DNA of 47,858 nt from Ministeria vibrans ATCC 50519 (taxonomy: Eukaryota; Opisthokonta; Filasterea), in assembly GCA_943704425.1 (NCBI GenBank), contig CALSCP010000013.1, positions 1-47,858 on the forward strand. Reading direction: 5' to 3'. The notes under the pieces are model-generated. The model did no database searches. It had not been told where the DNA came from and saw only the letters and a list, made by a program, of their open reading frames with translations. The position numbers and the translations under genes are program-made. Shown piece after piece: positions 27,884 to 43,898 of the stretch. Position 1 is the stretch's first letter, and each line of letters opens with the position of its first letter.

Positions 27884-29397
27884 CTACTTGGAGTTCATGA
27901 TCTCAATGAACTCTGCATAGGTGACGCCATCACCCTTCCTACACGCACAATTGAGTTACTTGTCTTCTGAGTGTATGTACGTGCGTGTGTTCTTACGTTG
28001 CATGGGTCATCATCTCGTCGATCTCCCCGTCGTCGCACCCCTCACCGAGTGTCGTCAGGATCGTCTTCAGATCACCCTTGCTGATCTTACCATCCTACAA
28101 ACACACACATACCCATTCAATCCAGCTTGCGCCTTCCTCCTCCCGTTCCCTCACCTTGTCCTTATCGATGAAGTTGAAGGCTGCCTGCAGTTCCGACTCC
28201 GCCTCTCCCTCTCGCATCTACTCACATTGAAAGCGAGTTATATGTAATATTATATTGATAATAATATTATAATAATAATAATAATTATTATTATTATTTT
28301 GCCGATGTGTTGCTTGTAGATTACCTTGCGCATAAGCATACCAAGGAATTCCGGGAAATCAATTGCGCCGTTTGAGTCTGCGAATAACAAGATACATAAT
28401 AATTAAAAATAATTCCTTATCATACTACATGTTTAGTCTTCTTCTGAGACCCAAACAGAAAACAGTAAAGATCAAGATCGAACCTGAATCAACCTCCGCA
28501 AGCATGTCACTGAGCTCTGTCTCGTTCGCATCAAGCCCAAGAGACTTCATAATAGAACCGATGTCCTGTTCCAACAAAAACAACACACAATGAGTCATTT
28601 CCGTTCCTTCACATTTCGTATTGTGTGTTGTTCGCGTTTTGAAACCGCACACAAAATGCGCAAAAAAACACACTCAAGTCGGAACGAGGCACGCCAAGCT
28701 TCGTTGAAACAACAACACGCGTGTCTCCATCGCCCTCTACGCCCGCAAACTTCCGACAAATTGCTCATTTTGAGCCTCACAGACAAACAAATCACACAAC
28801 GCATATTATAAGAAAAAAAAAACGCCAGTGATCCGCAAAACTAACAAAGGAAAGAGAGACAGGGGCACGATGACGACACGCACAGCGCCAGGCGGGCCTG
28901 CGGCGGCACAGGCGCCCGGCGTGGCCGCACAGGGCGCGGCAGAAGTGCCAAAAAAAGGCAAGGACAAAAAAAAAAAAAAAAAAAAAAAAGGAATATGTCG
29001 AAGAGAAGTTTGAAGACTTGTCTGAAGCCCTGTACAACGCATGCGGCAGGGGTGGTTTGCAGCCGGGAGGGCATGGGGCAGAGGGTTGGGTTGAATTGGG
29101 GTGTTTGGTGGGAGTGATGACGGCAACATGAGCGTTTGCCGCTGCCACACGCGCTACAAGGCACCCACGCTGAGCCGGCGCCCTCGAACACGGCTCAGAG
29201 AGGCAGGCGAGCGCAGGGGTGGAAGAAAAGGGCCAGATCGCAAAGGGGAAAGGGTTCGTTTTGAGGGGAAAGGACGCGAAAAGTTTTCAAAGGACCTTGG
29301 TGGTGATTTGACCGGAGCCGGACTTATCAAAGATGGTGAAGGCCTCCTTCAACTCTTGCACTTGCTCGTCCGAGAAGTTATGCTCCGGGGCGGACAT
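27884..29397 (-). CDS. Calmodulin-like EF-hand protein (6 exons)
   Basis: Calcium sensor of 150 aa. Exons are 29296-29397, 28484-28565, 28325-28377, 28155-28217, 27997-28094 and 27884-27938. The sequence tracks calmodulin: FSDEQVQELKEAFTIFD, ITTKDIGSIMKSLGL, then FPEFLGMLMRKM. EF loops: loop 1 DKSGSGQITTKD and loop 3 DKDKDGKISKGD both end in Asp instead of Glu at position 12; loop 2 DSDSNGAIDFPE is complete; loop 4 (HATKGDGVTYAE) lacks the first Asp and is probably non-binding. So it is a diverged calmodulin or troponin C-like protein, not the canonical one. Intron 1 is unusually long (about 730 nt). It shares a 74-bp divergent spacer with the NIPA gene. Confidence 0.92.
28870..29060 (+). other. 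Possible nested ORF in intron 1 of the calmodulin-like gene
   Basis: Plus strand, opposite to the host gene. ATG at 28870 opens a GC-rich frame (MTTRTAPGGPAAAQAPG...) leading to KKGKD and a run of about 20 A (28968-28990). After the run, another frame reads YVEEKFEDLSEALYNACG, which looks like real protein. A homopolymer length error of one or two bases would join them. There is no known homolog and no clear splice sites, so this may be chance. Confidence 0.25.
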
Positions 29398-29471
29398 TCT
29401 GTCTGTATATGTGTAATGTGTCAATTAAAAATGTGACTATTCATATCAATATGATAATCATTTTACTGATC

Positions 29472-30878
29472 ATGTCGACTGTGGGGCGAGCTCTCCCGCT
29501 CGTCGTCGTAATCGTGCTTCTCTCTGCATGTTTTGTGGAATCCCGTGTCGTTCGCGGTGCAGGCGCCAACAACGGAACGATTGCGGTTAACAACACCGGT
29601 TCGTTTTTTTTTTTTTTTTTTTTTTTTTTTCATTCTGTCTCCCGTTTCTCTCTGTCTCTTCTGACCTTTGTGCGCAGTGGTAAACAACAACGGAACCGCG
29701 CACCACAACGGGACGTCGCCCATCGCCCCCAAGACGGCGAGTGTCGTGGGTGCGTGTCTCGCTATCATGGGAAATCTGCTCATTTCGGTGAGCCTGAACA
29801 TCCAGAAGAAGGCGCACGTTAAGATTCAGAAGGCACACGACGCCAGCGGTACGGGCGATGCGGCCAGCGGGCGTCAGGGGGACGATCACAAGCAGAGCCG
29901 CAAGAAGAAGAAGAGGAAGCGTCGGGGAGGAGTCGGCAGCGGCAGTGGCGGTGGGCCGTCGGGCGGATCGTCGTCGGCGGCGTACCTGTCGAGCGATCGG
30001 GGCCTCATGTCGCGCCTGCGGTCTGTCTCGGCACAGCGGCGCAAGAAGGCCGGCTTGCCGCGCTTGCCTTATTCTGATGCGGAGCGCTCGGGTCTGCTGC
30101 GCTCGGAAGACGACGAGGACTTGGACGACGAATGGCTTGCGGGCGACCACGACGGCGACCAGATCAGCAGCGGAAACCAACTTCGCCTGCGCACCATCGA
30201 CGACCATTTTGAGGGTGATGGAGATAATGAGGCTCGGCTGGGCGACGACGACGACGACGACGACGACGAGGGGGAGGAGGAGGGGGAGGACGACGAAGAA
30301 GGGGAGGACGAAGAGGAGAGCGACGATGAGTTGGTGCAAGCGGCGCAGTTGCGTGCGTTGCACACTCAGAACGATGGCATTGACCTTTCCGACATGGCCA
30401 GCGATATCAACAGCCGCGATACCGGTCAAATTTCCATCGCAGCCGCAAGTACGAAGCAAAAGAAGGACAAGAGCAAACAGAAGCACTACACCAAGTCCTC
30501 CGTGTGGTGGCTCGGCCTAATCTTGATGATCACGGGTGAAATTGGCAATTTTCTGGCATACGCGTTTGCGCCGGCGTCACTTGTGGCACCGATGGGCACT
30601 GTGACGGTCGTCAGCAATGCGATCATTGCGCCCGTCTTCCTCAAAGAGCCCTTCCGTCTGCGTGATGTCTTGGGCGTTTTGTGTGCTGTCTGTGGCGCAG
30701 TAGTCATTGTCGTCTTCTCGCAGAGTGAGGACCCTGCCCTCAACGCCGACCAGTTATGGGCTCATCTTACTGCACCCCAGTTTCTTGTCTACGTCACTCT
30801 CCTGATCATTCTTGGCGCCATCATGTTCATTCTTAACGTACATCCCACCCAACCTTCATCCCATACTCTCAACTTATC

Positions 30879-30964
<86 letters not shown>

Positions 30965-31937
30965 GCTCTCTCTCCTTAGCGCAAGTACCCTGGACGTGCG
31001 CTGCTGTACCCCCTGCTGGTCTCGGCCGTCCTCGGCTCCTTTACCGTCCTCGCCGCCAAGAGTGTCACCATGCTCTTGGCCGTCTCAGTTGCCGGTGACA
31101 GTCAGTTTGTCCATCCCCTCATTTATGTCATGGCCATCCTTTTGGCTGTCACTGCCATTTCTCAAGTTCGTTTCTTTTGGTTTTTGTTTCTCAATCTATA
31201 TCTAATCTTCTGGGTATGTTGCAGGTTCATTTCCTTAACACTGCAATGCGCCACTTTTCTGCCACTGAAGTTGTTCCCACATTCTTTGTACTGTTTACCA
31301 TTGGTGCAATTTCAATGGGTGGAATTCTCTTCGATGATTTTGCCGGTCTTCCCGCCAAAAACATTGTCTTGTTCTTTTTTGGGTAACGATTGTGGGTTGT
31401 TTTAAGATTGTTATGAATGTTCGGTTGTTCTGAGTGGCATTGTGAGTTGTTTTGAGTGGGATTGTGAGTTGTTTTGAGTGGGATTGTTGTAGGATTGGAC
31501 TGACGTTTGTGGGAGTGTATTTGATCACGTCAAAGCGAAAGAAGGCATTGGGGGCAATTGACTCTAGCGACGACGAATCAGAGTCAGACGGAGAGGGACG
31601 CGTGGACGACGCGCGATTGGACTTGGGATATGTGATTGTGGATGAGCCAACAGAACAGGGGGGTAGCAGTGGAATGACAGTGGAGCAAAATGGTACTGAG
31701 CAAGGGAGTGCAAGTGGTGCAAGTGGTGTGTTTGCAGTAGCAGTGGATGAGAGTGGTGTCCGTGTGGCACTGAAGACGCCCTCTGTGGTCCATGCCACCC
31801 CTGTGCTTGCGTCCACGTCTCTGTCCGTGCCACATGTCTACACGGCTTCTGCTACTGCTGATGATGACGACGACGATGATGATGCTCCGCTCTTGTTTGG
31901 CCATTCCAGTTCCCGTCCTTCTTCTTTTGTCGAGTAA
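29472..31937 (+). CDS. NIPA-type magnesium transporter with long acidic insertion (5 exons)
   Basis: Membrane protein of the NIPA/DUF803 family (Mg2+ transport; human NIPA1-4 are about 330-470 aa). Here it is 691 aa. Exons are 29472-29598, 29678-30837, 30980-31165, 31225-31382 and 31493-31937. The N-terminus is a predicted signal sequence followed by an Asn-rich, N-glycosylation-prone stretch. TM1 is about residues 64-85. Then comes a hydrophilic block to about 312 (basic KKKKRKRR, then Asp/Glu runs), much longer than in animals. The family core follows with GEIGNFLAYAFAPASLVAPMG, VFLKEP, FTVLAAKSV and LNTAMRHFSATEVVPTFFVLFTIG. The tail is acidic and cytoplasmic. Divergent from the calmodulin-like gene; convergent with CENP-O (42 bp between stops). 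Confidence 0.93.
29605..29631 (+). repeat. Poly(T) tract in NIPA intron 1
   Basis: About 26 T residues serving as an extended pyrimidine tract right after the GT donor. Length is unreliable in such homopolymers. Confidence 0.8.
30885..30962 (+). repeat. (GT)n microsatellite in NIPA intron 2
   Basis: About 76 bp of TG dinucleotide, making up most of the intron between exons ending at 30837 and starting at 30980. Confidence 0.97.
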
Positions 31938-31979
31938 AATCTCTCTTTTCCTTTCTTTAAAATGGTTCATGTTTTTATC

Positions 31980-33356
31980 TTACAAACAATACTTTAGCGC
32001 ATCGCAAATGGTCTCTTCTTTGAACCATCTCTCAAACTGCGGATGACCAGTCACTGTTAAAAGAAAGAAGTTCACATGCGTTTGTGTGTGTTTCTTTATA
32101 TAAATGTTGTACCTTTGTTAGACTGTGAAACAGAAGAGACGGTCACCGAGCTCGGCCGTACGGCAGTGAGTGATTCATAAGCCAATTTGGCCTAAAAATG
32201 GTGTACAAAACAGATGATTAGAAACAGCGATTTGACACACTTCACATACTGTGAATGCGGATCGGCCTGACACCCAATTGAGCTCAATTTCATCAAAGGA
32301 TCGCGTTGCAACGGGCTCGCGACTCAATCTTTCCTCATATTCCCGCTTAAGGTAGAAGAGGAGGTTGTGAGAGTGGGTGGGGGAGAGAGAATATTTGTTT
32401 GCTCGTTTACTTGTGACTGAGTGAGCTGTTCTCTGCGACTGACAAATGCATTGAGTTGTTCTCCGACAACATTTAAGAACATCTAAAGAGGATATAGAGA
32501 GGAGATGAGACATATTTTGCGAGACGCAACTTACCTTGATGTTGGTGTTGAGGTACTTTTGGGCGAGATCTGCAATAGGCATGAAATAGGGGAAAGTGTG
32601 TTTGTGCAGTGAGAGGTGCTGTGCGCCGTCGGTGTTGTCGTCCTCTGCTGGATTTGCAGCGGTGCTTGTGAGATTCACAATGGCATAGTACGGCTCGAGG
32701 TAGCGCCCGTCGGCAAACGTGTCGAATCGAAGGCCCACACGACTCTTGGAGAGGGGAAACACGGAGCGACCGGCAAGACGGTAGGCGACGCGAGTCTACA
32801 AAACGAGAAACATACGGGTCATAACGGACAGAGAACGACACGCCATCAACGGCAGATTGTATGTAGCAACCTCCTGGGCGGCGCGAAACTTGACGCGGCG
32901 CACAGCGCTCTCTGCAACGCTTTGGCGTTGGGTGTCGTCGAGTGCGTCGGCGCCTCGCTTCCCGCCCCGCCCGCCCCTCGGCTGCAGGAGCATGTCTGCC
33001 ACCGAGGAGCGCGCCCGTCGATGCTCGACTTCCTGTGCAAGCGACGCCTTGCGTTCCTCCAGCTGTCCGAGTCGAGCAAGAGAGAGAGAGAGAGAGAGAG
33101 AGAGAGTGTTGTATTATTATTTTTTCAAGTTGGCGCCAATTTCAAAATCGCAAAAGTCAGAGACATCTGTCGGGCGAGGCGATGCTACATCGCATAGACA
33201 AGAGCATACCTGGCGGCACTTGAGTCGGAGGTCGGCGAGATTCTCTTCTTTGGACGCAACGCCCTTCTGAAGGGACGCCAGCCGCTTGGCCTGTGCCTGC
33301 AGCTGCATCAGCGTCCGCAGCGAGCCCTCTCGCAGGTGGGAGCTAGTCTCGGCCAT
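31980..33356 (-). CDS. CENPO: CENP-O / Mcm21 kinetochore subunit (7 exons)
   Basis: Member of the constitutive centromere-associated network (COMA / CENP-OPQUR). 306 aa (human 300). Exons are 33210-33356, 32871-33062, 32535-32795, 32411-32482, 32250-32345, 32113-32191 and 31980-32053. The N-terminal 110 residues are coiled coil. The core has AYRLAGRSVF, YLEPYYAIVNL, HKHTFPYFMPIADLAQKYL and a FLNVVGEQLNAFVSRREQ helix. These align with the human CENP-O RWD-domain segments (HRLTG, DSYFVDL, HHHSVPVFIPLEEIAAKYL, LNAYSGRK). A short final exon gives FERWFKEETI. No CENP-P/Q/U/R partner is in the window. Divergent from TBCCD1. Confidence 0.85.
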
Positions 33357-33770
33357 GGTGCGCAGTTTACAACAGAGAAACCAAAATGAATTTGTAATCT
33401 GTTTCGCTGTTGTATTCGAATTTCGATTCATGATCAATCAAAACACTAATTAATCCCGACTCAGGAGTTCTAAAATAATGCCGAGCAGCCCACCGCTTGC
33501 CACAACACCCCAAAAGTCTAACTCTCAAGTCTTACGGCTTACGGCAGCTCCCAACTGCTAATGAAGAAATTGACTCTCCTACCAATCAACCCAACTCACT
33601 CATTACGACGAGGAATCAACAGTGCTAATAATTTCAAAAATTATTCATTTTTGCTTTCTTTGGCAGCCAGACAGGTGCCCGTGCAACACAGCGCCACCGC
33701 GATCGCCCCCCCATGACCCCACGTTTTTCTTATCGCGNNNNNNNNNNCCCCCCCCCGTGTCCGCCCCGCC
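33357..33770. other. Divergent promoter CENP-O / TBCCD1 with scaffold gap
   Basis: 414 bp between the two start codons, with ten N at 33738-33747 next to a run of C. The gap lies 23 bp before the chosen TBCCD1 ATG, so an upstream start codon or 5' exon could be hidden. Confidence 0.7.
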
Positions 33771-36248
33771 ATGGTTTCGCTTGTGTGGGCGCGACGCGAT
33801 CTCTTTGCGTGCGCCCTCCTCCCCCTGCCATCCTCCGCCCGCATCGACCTCAGGAGCCTTCTCAAGCTGGTCTTCTACTGCCGCTCCAAGAACCACCTCC
33901 CTCGCTTGCCGTACGCAGTCATTCCCTTTGTCTCTTCGTCTCTTTTCGACCTTTCTTACTTTCAAGTGTTGGTTTTTTCCTTTTTGAAATTCAGTCGATC
34001 TGTCTGGTGTACTGTTGCGACCAACCACCTGCTGCTCACGGAGGACCAGGCAACGGTGTACTTTGACGTGATGCAGGTAAGACGAGCGGGGTCGCCGCGA
34101 GACCGACGCACTGTCGTTTGAACTTGTCGCGTAGGGAATGGACGCGCAGAACCCCTCAGCGCATCGCCAAGACGACGCCAGTGCACACGACACCGTAGAC
34201 ACCCTCAGATTTGTCCTGCTCCTTTTCATCCAGCAGCTCTCGCGAACCTCTCTCAAAGATCGCTTTGTCACACCAACGGCCTTTCCAGAGGTGACATGCA
34301 CTATTTTTCATCCACTGCACTGCTCTAAACTGTTCGTCTCTTAGATGGACGATTCGGCTGTATCCTCGAGTTCTGTTGCTGGGGGCAGCGGCGCTTCTGT
34401 GGCCAAGTTTGTAGCGCAAGAGGACTTTGATGTCCAACAATTTCTCCACCGACACATCACCGACATACTTCAACTGCTCTCGCGACCCGAGGATGGCGAC
34501 AAACTCGACGCTACCACAACCGCAGGTGGTGGAGGGGGAACGAAACAAGTCATGAGCATGACGGAAACAGGCTTAGCCGCCCTTGACTTTCTTCTCATGG
34601 CCGGCACATCCAACGCTCCCCCCACCACAACAACAACGACCACTGCGACGTCACCTACCACTCGTCGCACTCCCTCCCTGGCTCACATCACCTCCGCTCC
34701 ATTCCACTCTATTGCTCGCTCCAAAAGCAATGCCTTCCGTGACCCCCCACACGCAACTCTTCTCTCCCGCTCCAAACTCGCCTCATGGATCCGGTATCTT
34801 ACAAGCACAACCAACTCCTATCCCTAAAGACAATTTCCATCTAGCGATCGACTGTGTGCGCCACCTAGCGAGTCCGTCTCCATCCCTCTCACTGCCCCAT
34901 CGTTGGTGTCCTCTCCGTCTATGGTCCTCTCTCCTTCCTCCACTCCCAAATCACTCTCCATTGTTGATCTTGTCCACTCTGCCTCGGATCACTCTCCCCT
35001 TCTCATCGTACGCTAGCACCCACACAAAAGAGTGAGTGTGTGTAAGAGAGAAAGGCGTTGATGCATTTTGTAGATTAGCGGAATCAACAAGAAGACAGTC
35101 GTGCGTGCAGAAGGGACACTCGATGGTGCACTTGTGCGCATCCACAAATGTCGCAACAGCACTGTGTATCTCTTGGGCGCACTCCGCTCGGTCGTCATAT
35201 CACAGTGTCGGTATAGAACATTTACACATCACAAACATATGCACACACACCGCAAAAAAAAAACGGCACATTCACCACAAAGATACACACACACACACAT
35301 ACCACACACACACATACCACACACACACGCACTCGCCACACACTTACACACACACTCATCCGCTTTGCAGTGACATGACCATCTACATTGGCGCCACCGA
35401 GACCCTCCACATTACCCGCACGCGCACCAGCCACATTCACACCCACACGTCCACCCTCACCACTCTTTCTCATTCCGACTCCTCCCTCGCCATCCACTCC
35501 GCCTCAAACGCCCCCCTTGTCCTCCTTGACGCGAACCATGGCCCTCTTCTTGCGCCGCACTCCTCAGCTTTTTATCGCGGTCAGCTGGTCCATTGGGAAA
35601 GTGCCAATTTCGATCCGGAAAAGAACTTTTGGAACAAGTACCATTCTTCCTTCTTATTTCCAATAGTTGAATCTATGTCTTTTTTCGTTCTTAGAGCTGT
35701 TTATTTCATGGGTCAGAGCGCGAAAAACACGTGTGTCATTCAATCCCCAAAGGTACATATTCGTTCACCAACAATACCAAATTAATTCCGATTTTGTTGT
35801 GTTAGGATTATCAGCCGTTTTGTGTTCCGTTTTCACTGACCAGCGGACCTCCAACTGAAATCTCACTGGCACTCCCAATTGAGTTTGAACGCTCTCTTGA
35901 AGAGAGAACTGCGCAAATCAGAGCATTCCAACGGGAACTCAGTGAAAAAGCAGATTCAGCGCATACGGACAAATCACTTTTGGAGGTCAGGCAGGCCTAA
36001 ATAGACTAAGAGAGAAAAAGACTGATTTTTTGTCATCTTTTTAGGCTTCAATTGTGGCTCGTTTTGAGGTGAGTGGGTAAAAATGTAATTGAATATATGT
36101 TTGGTGATCTTGTGATTGTGACAAGGCATTATTATCAATTTTGAAATGTCTTCTTTTCTCTCTTTCACTCTTGTAGGAATGGCTCAGTTCGACTGGACAC
36201 CTGCGAGAATTGAGTGATTTGGTTACTCTTTCGTCTCTTTCCTACTGA
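33771..36248 (+). CDS. TBCCD1: TBCCD1, tubulin cofactor C-domain protein (11 exons)
   Basis: Centrosome/Golgi-positioning protein related to tubulin cofactor C and RP2; 575 aa (human 557). Exons are 33771-33910, 33995-34076, 34135-34290, 34345-34793, 34845-35007, 35074-35210, 35371-35637, 35695-35752, 35806-35985, 36045-36068 (a 24-nt microexon) and 36177-36248. Conserved blocks: DTLRFVLLLFIQQLSRTSL, FLHRHITDILQLL, then a beta-helix TBCC/CARP domain with GALVRIHKCRNSTVYLLGAL, RSVVISQCR and IYIGATETLHI, and a C-terminal FEEWLSSTGH helix like human YEWLINTGH. The start follows a gap, so the N-terminus is the least certain part. It implies microtubule-organising structures or basal bodies. Confidence 0.93.
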
Positions 36249-36307
36249 GGCGAACGTCACGAAAAATGTTTATGTATTTGTACAATCATTTTCAGTTTTT
36301 TGAGTAT

Positions 36308-40287
<3,980 letters not shown>

Positions 40288-40494
40288 TCAGGGGAAATGA
40301 AGTTCAAAATAAATGAAGAACTAAGAAGATTAGAAGAATAACTTTGAACTTTGAATGACACCCAAAATATTAACCATTTGTATTATTTATTTATTATTAT
40401 TCGCTCTTTCCCGCTTCTCTTCAGTCGAAACGTGCTTTCCGTGACTGGCTGTGTTTTGCGGGGTCATTTTCCACCGTCGTTTTTCTCTCAGTTG

Positions 40495-41877
40495 ATGGAT
40501 CTGCCCGATCTACGAGCGCGCCGTAAAAACCCCCTCTCACAGTCGTCGGTCGCGTCAGCCGAGAAACTATCCGCACGTCTTTCTTTGCCACCGCCACCAG
40601 TAGTCGCCGCAGCGTCGCCCCCGCTGCCGTCGTCGTCGTCGCCGTCGTTGTCTTCGTCGCGAGTCGTTCGTCGTCAATCGGCTGCTATCGCGTCGCAGTC
40701 CTCTTCTGCCTCCCCCGCCGCCCCCGCCGCCCCCGCCGCCGCCACCTCTGCTCGCACCCGCTTTTCCGTCGCGTCTCCCTCCCGTTCGCGCCGCAAGCGT
40801 TCCCTCAGCGATCTCCTAGAGCCGCACACCGCCGCGCTCTCCGGTCGAAACACTCTCGCTCCCAACTCGCCCAACTCGGGCCACAAGTCTCTCAGGCGTA
40901 GCCCACGCTCCGTCCCTTCATCCACCTCTACCTTACAGCCGAGCACCGCCTCTCCGTCGTCCCTCACAAAGGTACAACAGCACACACCAAAAAAAAAAAA
41001 AAAAAAAAAGATGTAAAAAAAGCGAGCTGGCCATCTTGTCAACTGACCATTCGCTCTCCCCATTGCGTCACATTTTCCTTCCCTCCCTACTTCCCCGGCG
41101 ATCGTTTTTTCTCTCCGTACACCCCACCAAGTTCACTTTTTCCCCCCTCTTCTTTTCTTCTTTGTCCCGTTTCGCTGACCCAAAGAAAAAAATTTCTTCT
41201 CTTTTTTTCTTTTTTTTGTTCACTTAGCGCCCAAAGCGAAAGGCTTCGGTGATGTCTGGCGATCACCATGCTAAGAAGAGCAAGGAGGACTCGCGTACCC
41301 CCAACAAAAAACGCTCGCGACTGACTGGGCTGTCGAGCAAGGAACGGAAAGCTTTGTCGACGGACCAATCGTCGACCACGCCGCGCACAGCCAGCAAGAC
41401 TGCCGCTGCCGCGACAAGCACCACCACCACTACGACAACTGGCACAGTCGGTGATGGCGACAACGGCGACGACGCATCAGCCACTCAAACCCCATTTTCC
41501 GAGAGTGGCAGCAGCAGCAGCAGTGGTGGCGAGAGCGACGGCGCAATCAAGCTGAGCAATGCAAAAGCGAGTCGCAACAACCGTGACGAGGATTGCGACG
41601 AGGACGACGAGGACGACGAGTTCCTTGCACCCTTTGACGACTGTGACTTCCATGCGAACAAGGAGGACGAAGAAGACGATGACGAAGATGAAGACGATGA
41701 GTCACGCCGGAAAAGCAGCAGCAACAACGATGATGAAGAGAAAGCGTCGCAAGATGCCGTTGCACAGCGTCTCAGTACTCTTCAAGGTCTCCTTCGTCAG
41801 TTTGGGAATGGCGGCAATGGTGGCGACAATCCAGGCATTTTCAACTTGCAATCGCAACGCAGCAACAGTAATAATTA

Positions 41878-41953
<76 letters not shown>

Positions 41954-41961
41954 TTAGTATT

Positions 41962-42021
<60 letters not shown>

Positions 42022-43861
42022 CAAATTATTTGTAGATTCTTCGTCTCGCATGAGTGCCCTTTTGGAGGGACTGCAGGCGATCGGCGATGACGAACGACAG
42101 TATCTAGCGCTGACGGAAGCTAGCGAGATGCTGTCAATGGGCACGGAAGAGACATTGGGCGGATTCAAGGCGGAAGAGTTTGTGCCGCCGCTATTGGAGC
42201 TGCTCACTCACGAACACCAGCCTGAGACAATGCTCATTGCTTGCCGTGCGCTTACCAATATGATGGAGGCGCTACCGGGCTCGGGTGCGCTCGTGGTGCA
42301 ACAGGATGGTGTGGGCATTCTCTGTGCCAAACTCCTCACCATTGAGTACATCGATTTAGCCGAGCAGTCGCTTACGGCACTGCAGAAACTCAGTGCCGAA
42401 TTTGGCCAAGTGCTACTCAAAGCGGGCGCCCTCTGCGCCGTGCTCACCTACATTGATTTTTTCAGCATGTCCCTGCAACGCTCGGCGCTCCTCACCGCCA
42501 GCAACATTTGTCGTATGGTTCCCTCCGACTGTGTTCCCCTTGTGCGCGACGCCATTCCTTTGCTCACCAACCTCCTGCAATACCAAGACGACAAAATTAT
42601 CGAGCGCACCTGTCTGTGCTTTGCGCGTCTCACTGATTGCTTCCGCTCCAACAAGACTCACCTCGCACTTCTCGCCTCCCACGGCCTCCTCCCACGTCTC
42701 GTCGCCCTTGTCTCCGCCACTCCCTCCGCTATTACTCCCGGCACGTACACCATGATCGTGCGTACTCTTGCTACGCTCTGTAGCTACTGTCCAGAGTAAG
42801 ACGTAACATAACAAACCAACAAAAAAAATTAAAACAAAAAAATTATGATGTAGCCTTGCTTGTGACCTGGTGCGCGACGGTATAGCACAAACGATACGAA
42901 AAATGCTTTTGGGCGACGCTGAAACGTACCAGTCGGGTGCACACTCGGCCGAACAACTGTATGAGATTCTGTCGTTGTGCAGCGAGGTTTTGCCTGTGCT
43001 GTCATCGACGGGAGAGAGTCCCGTTAGCGACAAAGTCGTCGATGTGCTCAAGGCGTCGCCATCGCAGCAGCGTGATGGCCGCCATCACAGCGGTGCGCGT
43101 CTTTTTTTTGGCCGTGGCGCTGCTGTGGCGCGACAGTCGGAGGTGCCGCAGATTGAGCAGGCAGACGACGCGCGCTTTGCCTTTTTGCGCGAGAACGCCG
43201 AGACACTCAAGAATCTCACCGAAGCACTGTTGGGCCCACTCTTTGGCGTATACCAGGCGACTGTTAGTGGCCCGGTGCGTCGACGTTGTCTTAGTGCCGT
43301 GCTCAAAATGATTCATTTTACAAGTGCGGAACACCTGCGTGCGATTCTCTTTGATCTATCCGTCTCGAGTTTTGTGGCGGGTCTCCTGGAAAGTCCCGAC
43401 GAGATTCTCGTTGTGGTGGCTCTGCAGCTTGCTGACGATCTTATGAGCAAGTTACCGGACATCTTTCCCGTGTACTTTCGTCGCGAAGGTGTCATGCACG
43501 TCATGGAGCGTCTTGCGGGCACTGCAGCTCCACCATCGCCTACAGCACCAACTGATCCCTCATCGCTCTTACCCTCCTCTCACGCATCCACAACGACATC
43601 GACCACCACCACTACCACCACTACCACAGCGGCAGCAAGTGACAATGCTGCGGGTGTTCAAACGCCCGCTCGTGACAAACCTGTTGGCGCCAACCCGTTT
43701 GCACAGTTTACCACACCGCCTCACGACCGTCGTCTGAGTGATACATTCAACGAGACGCCGCCGAGTTCGCGTGCTTCACGTAAACTCAATTTGCGTTTCA
43801 CTCGCTCCAAACATCAACCGCCGCCTCCGTTGACCTCATCCGCATCCGCCACCGCTGCTGC

Positions 43862-43898
<37 letters not shown>

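Noticed and set aside
41875-42207. Poly-Asn frame on the minus strand
   Set aside because: Produced by the (TTA)n microsatellite in TRIP12 intron 2.
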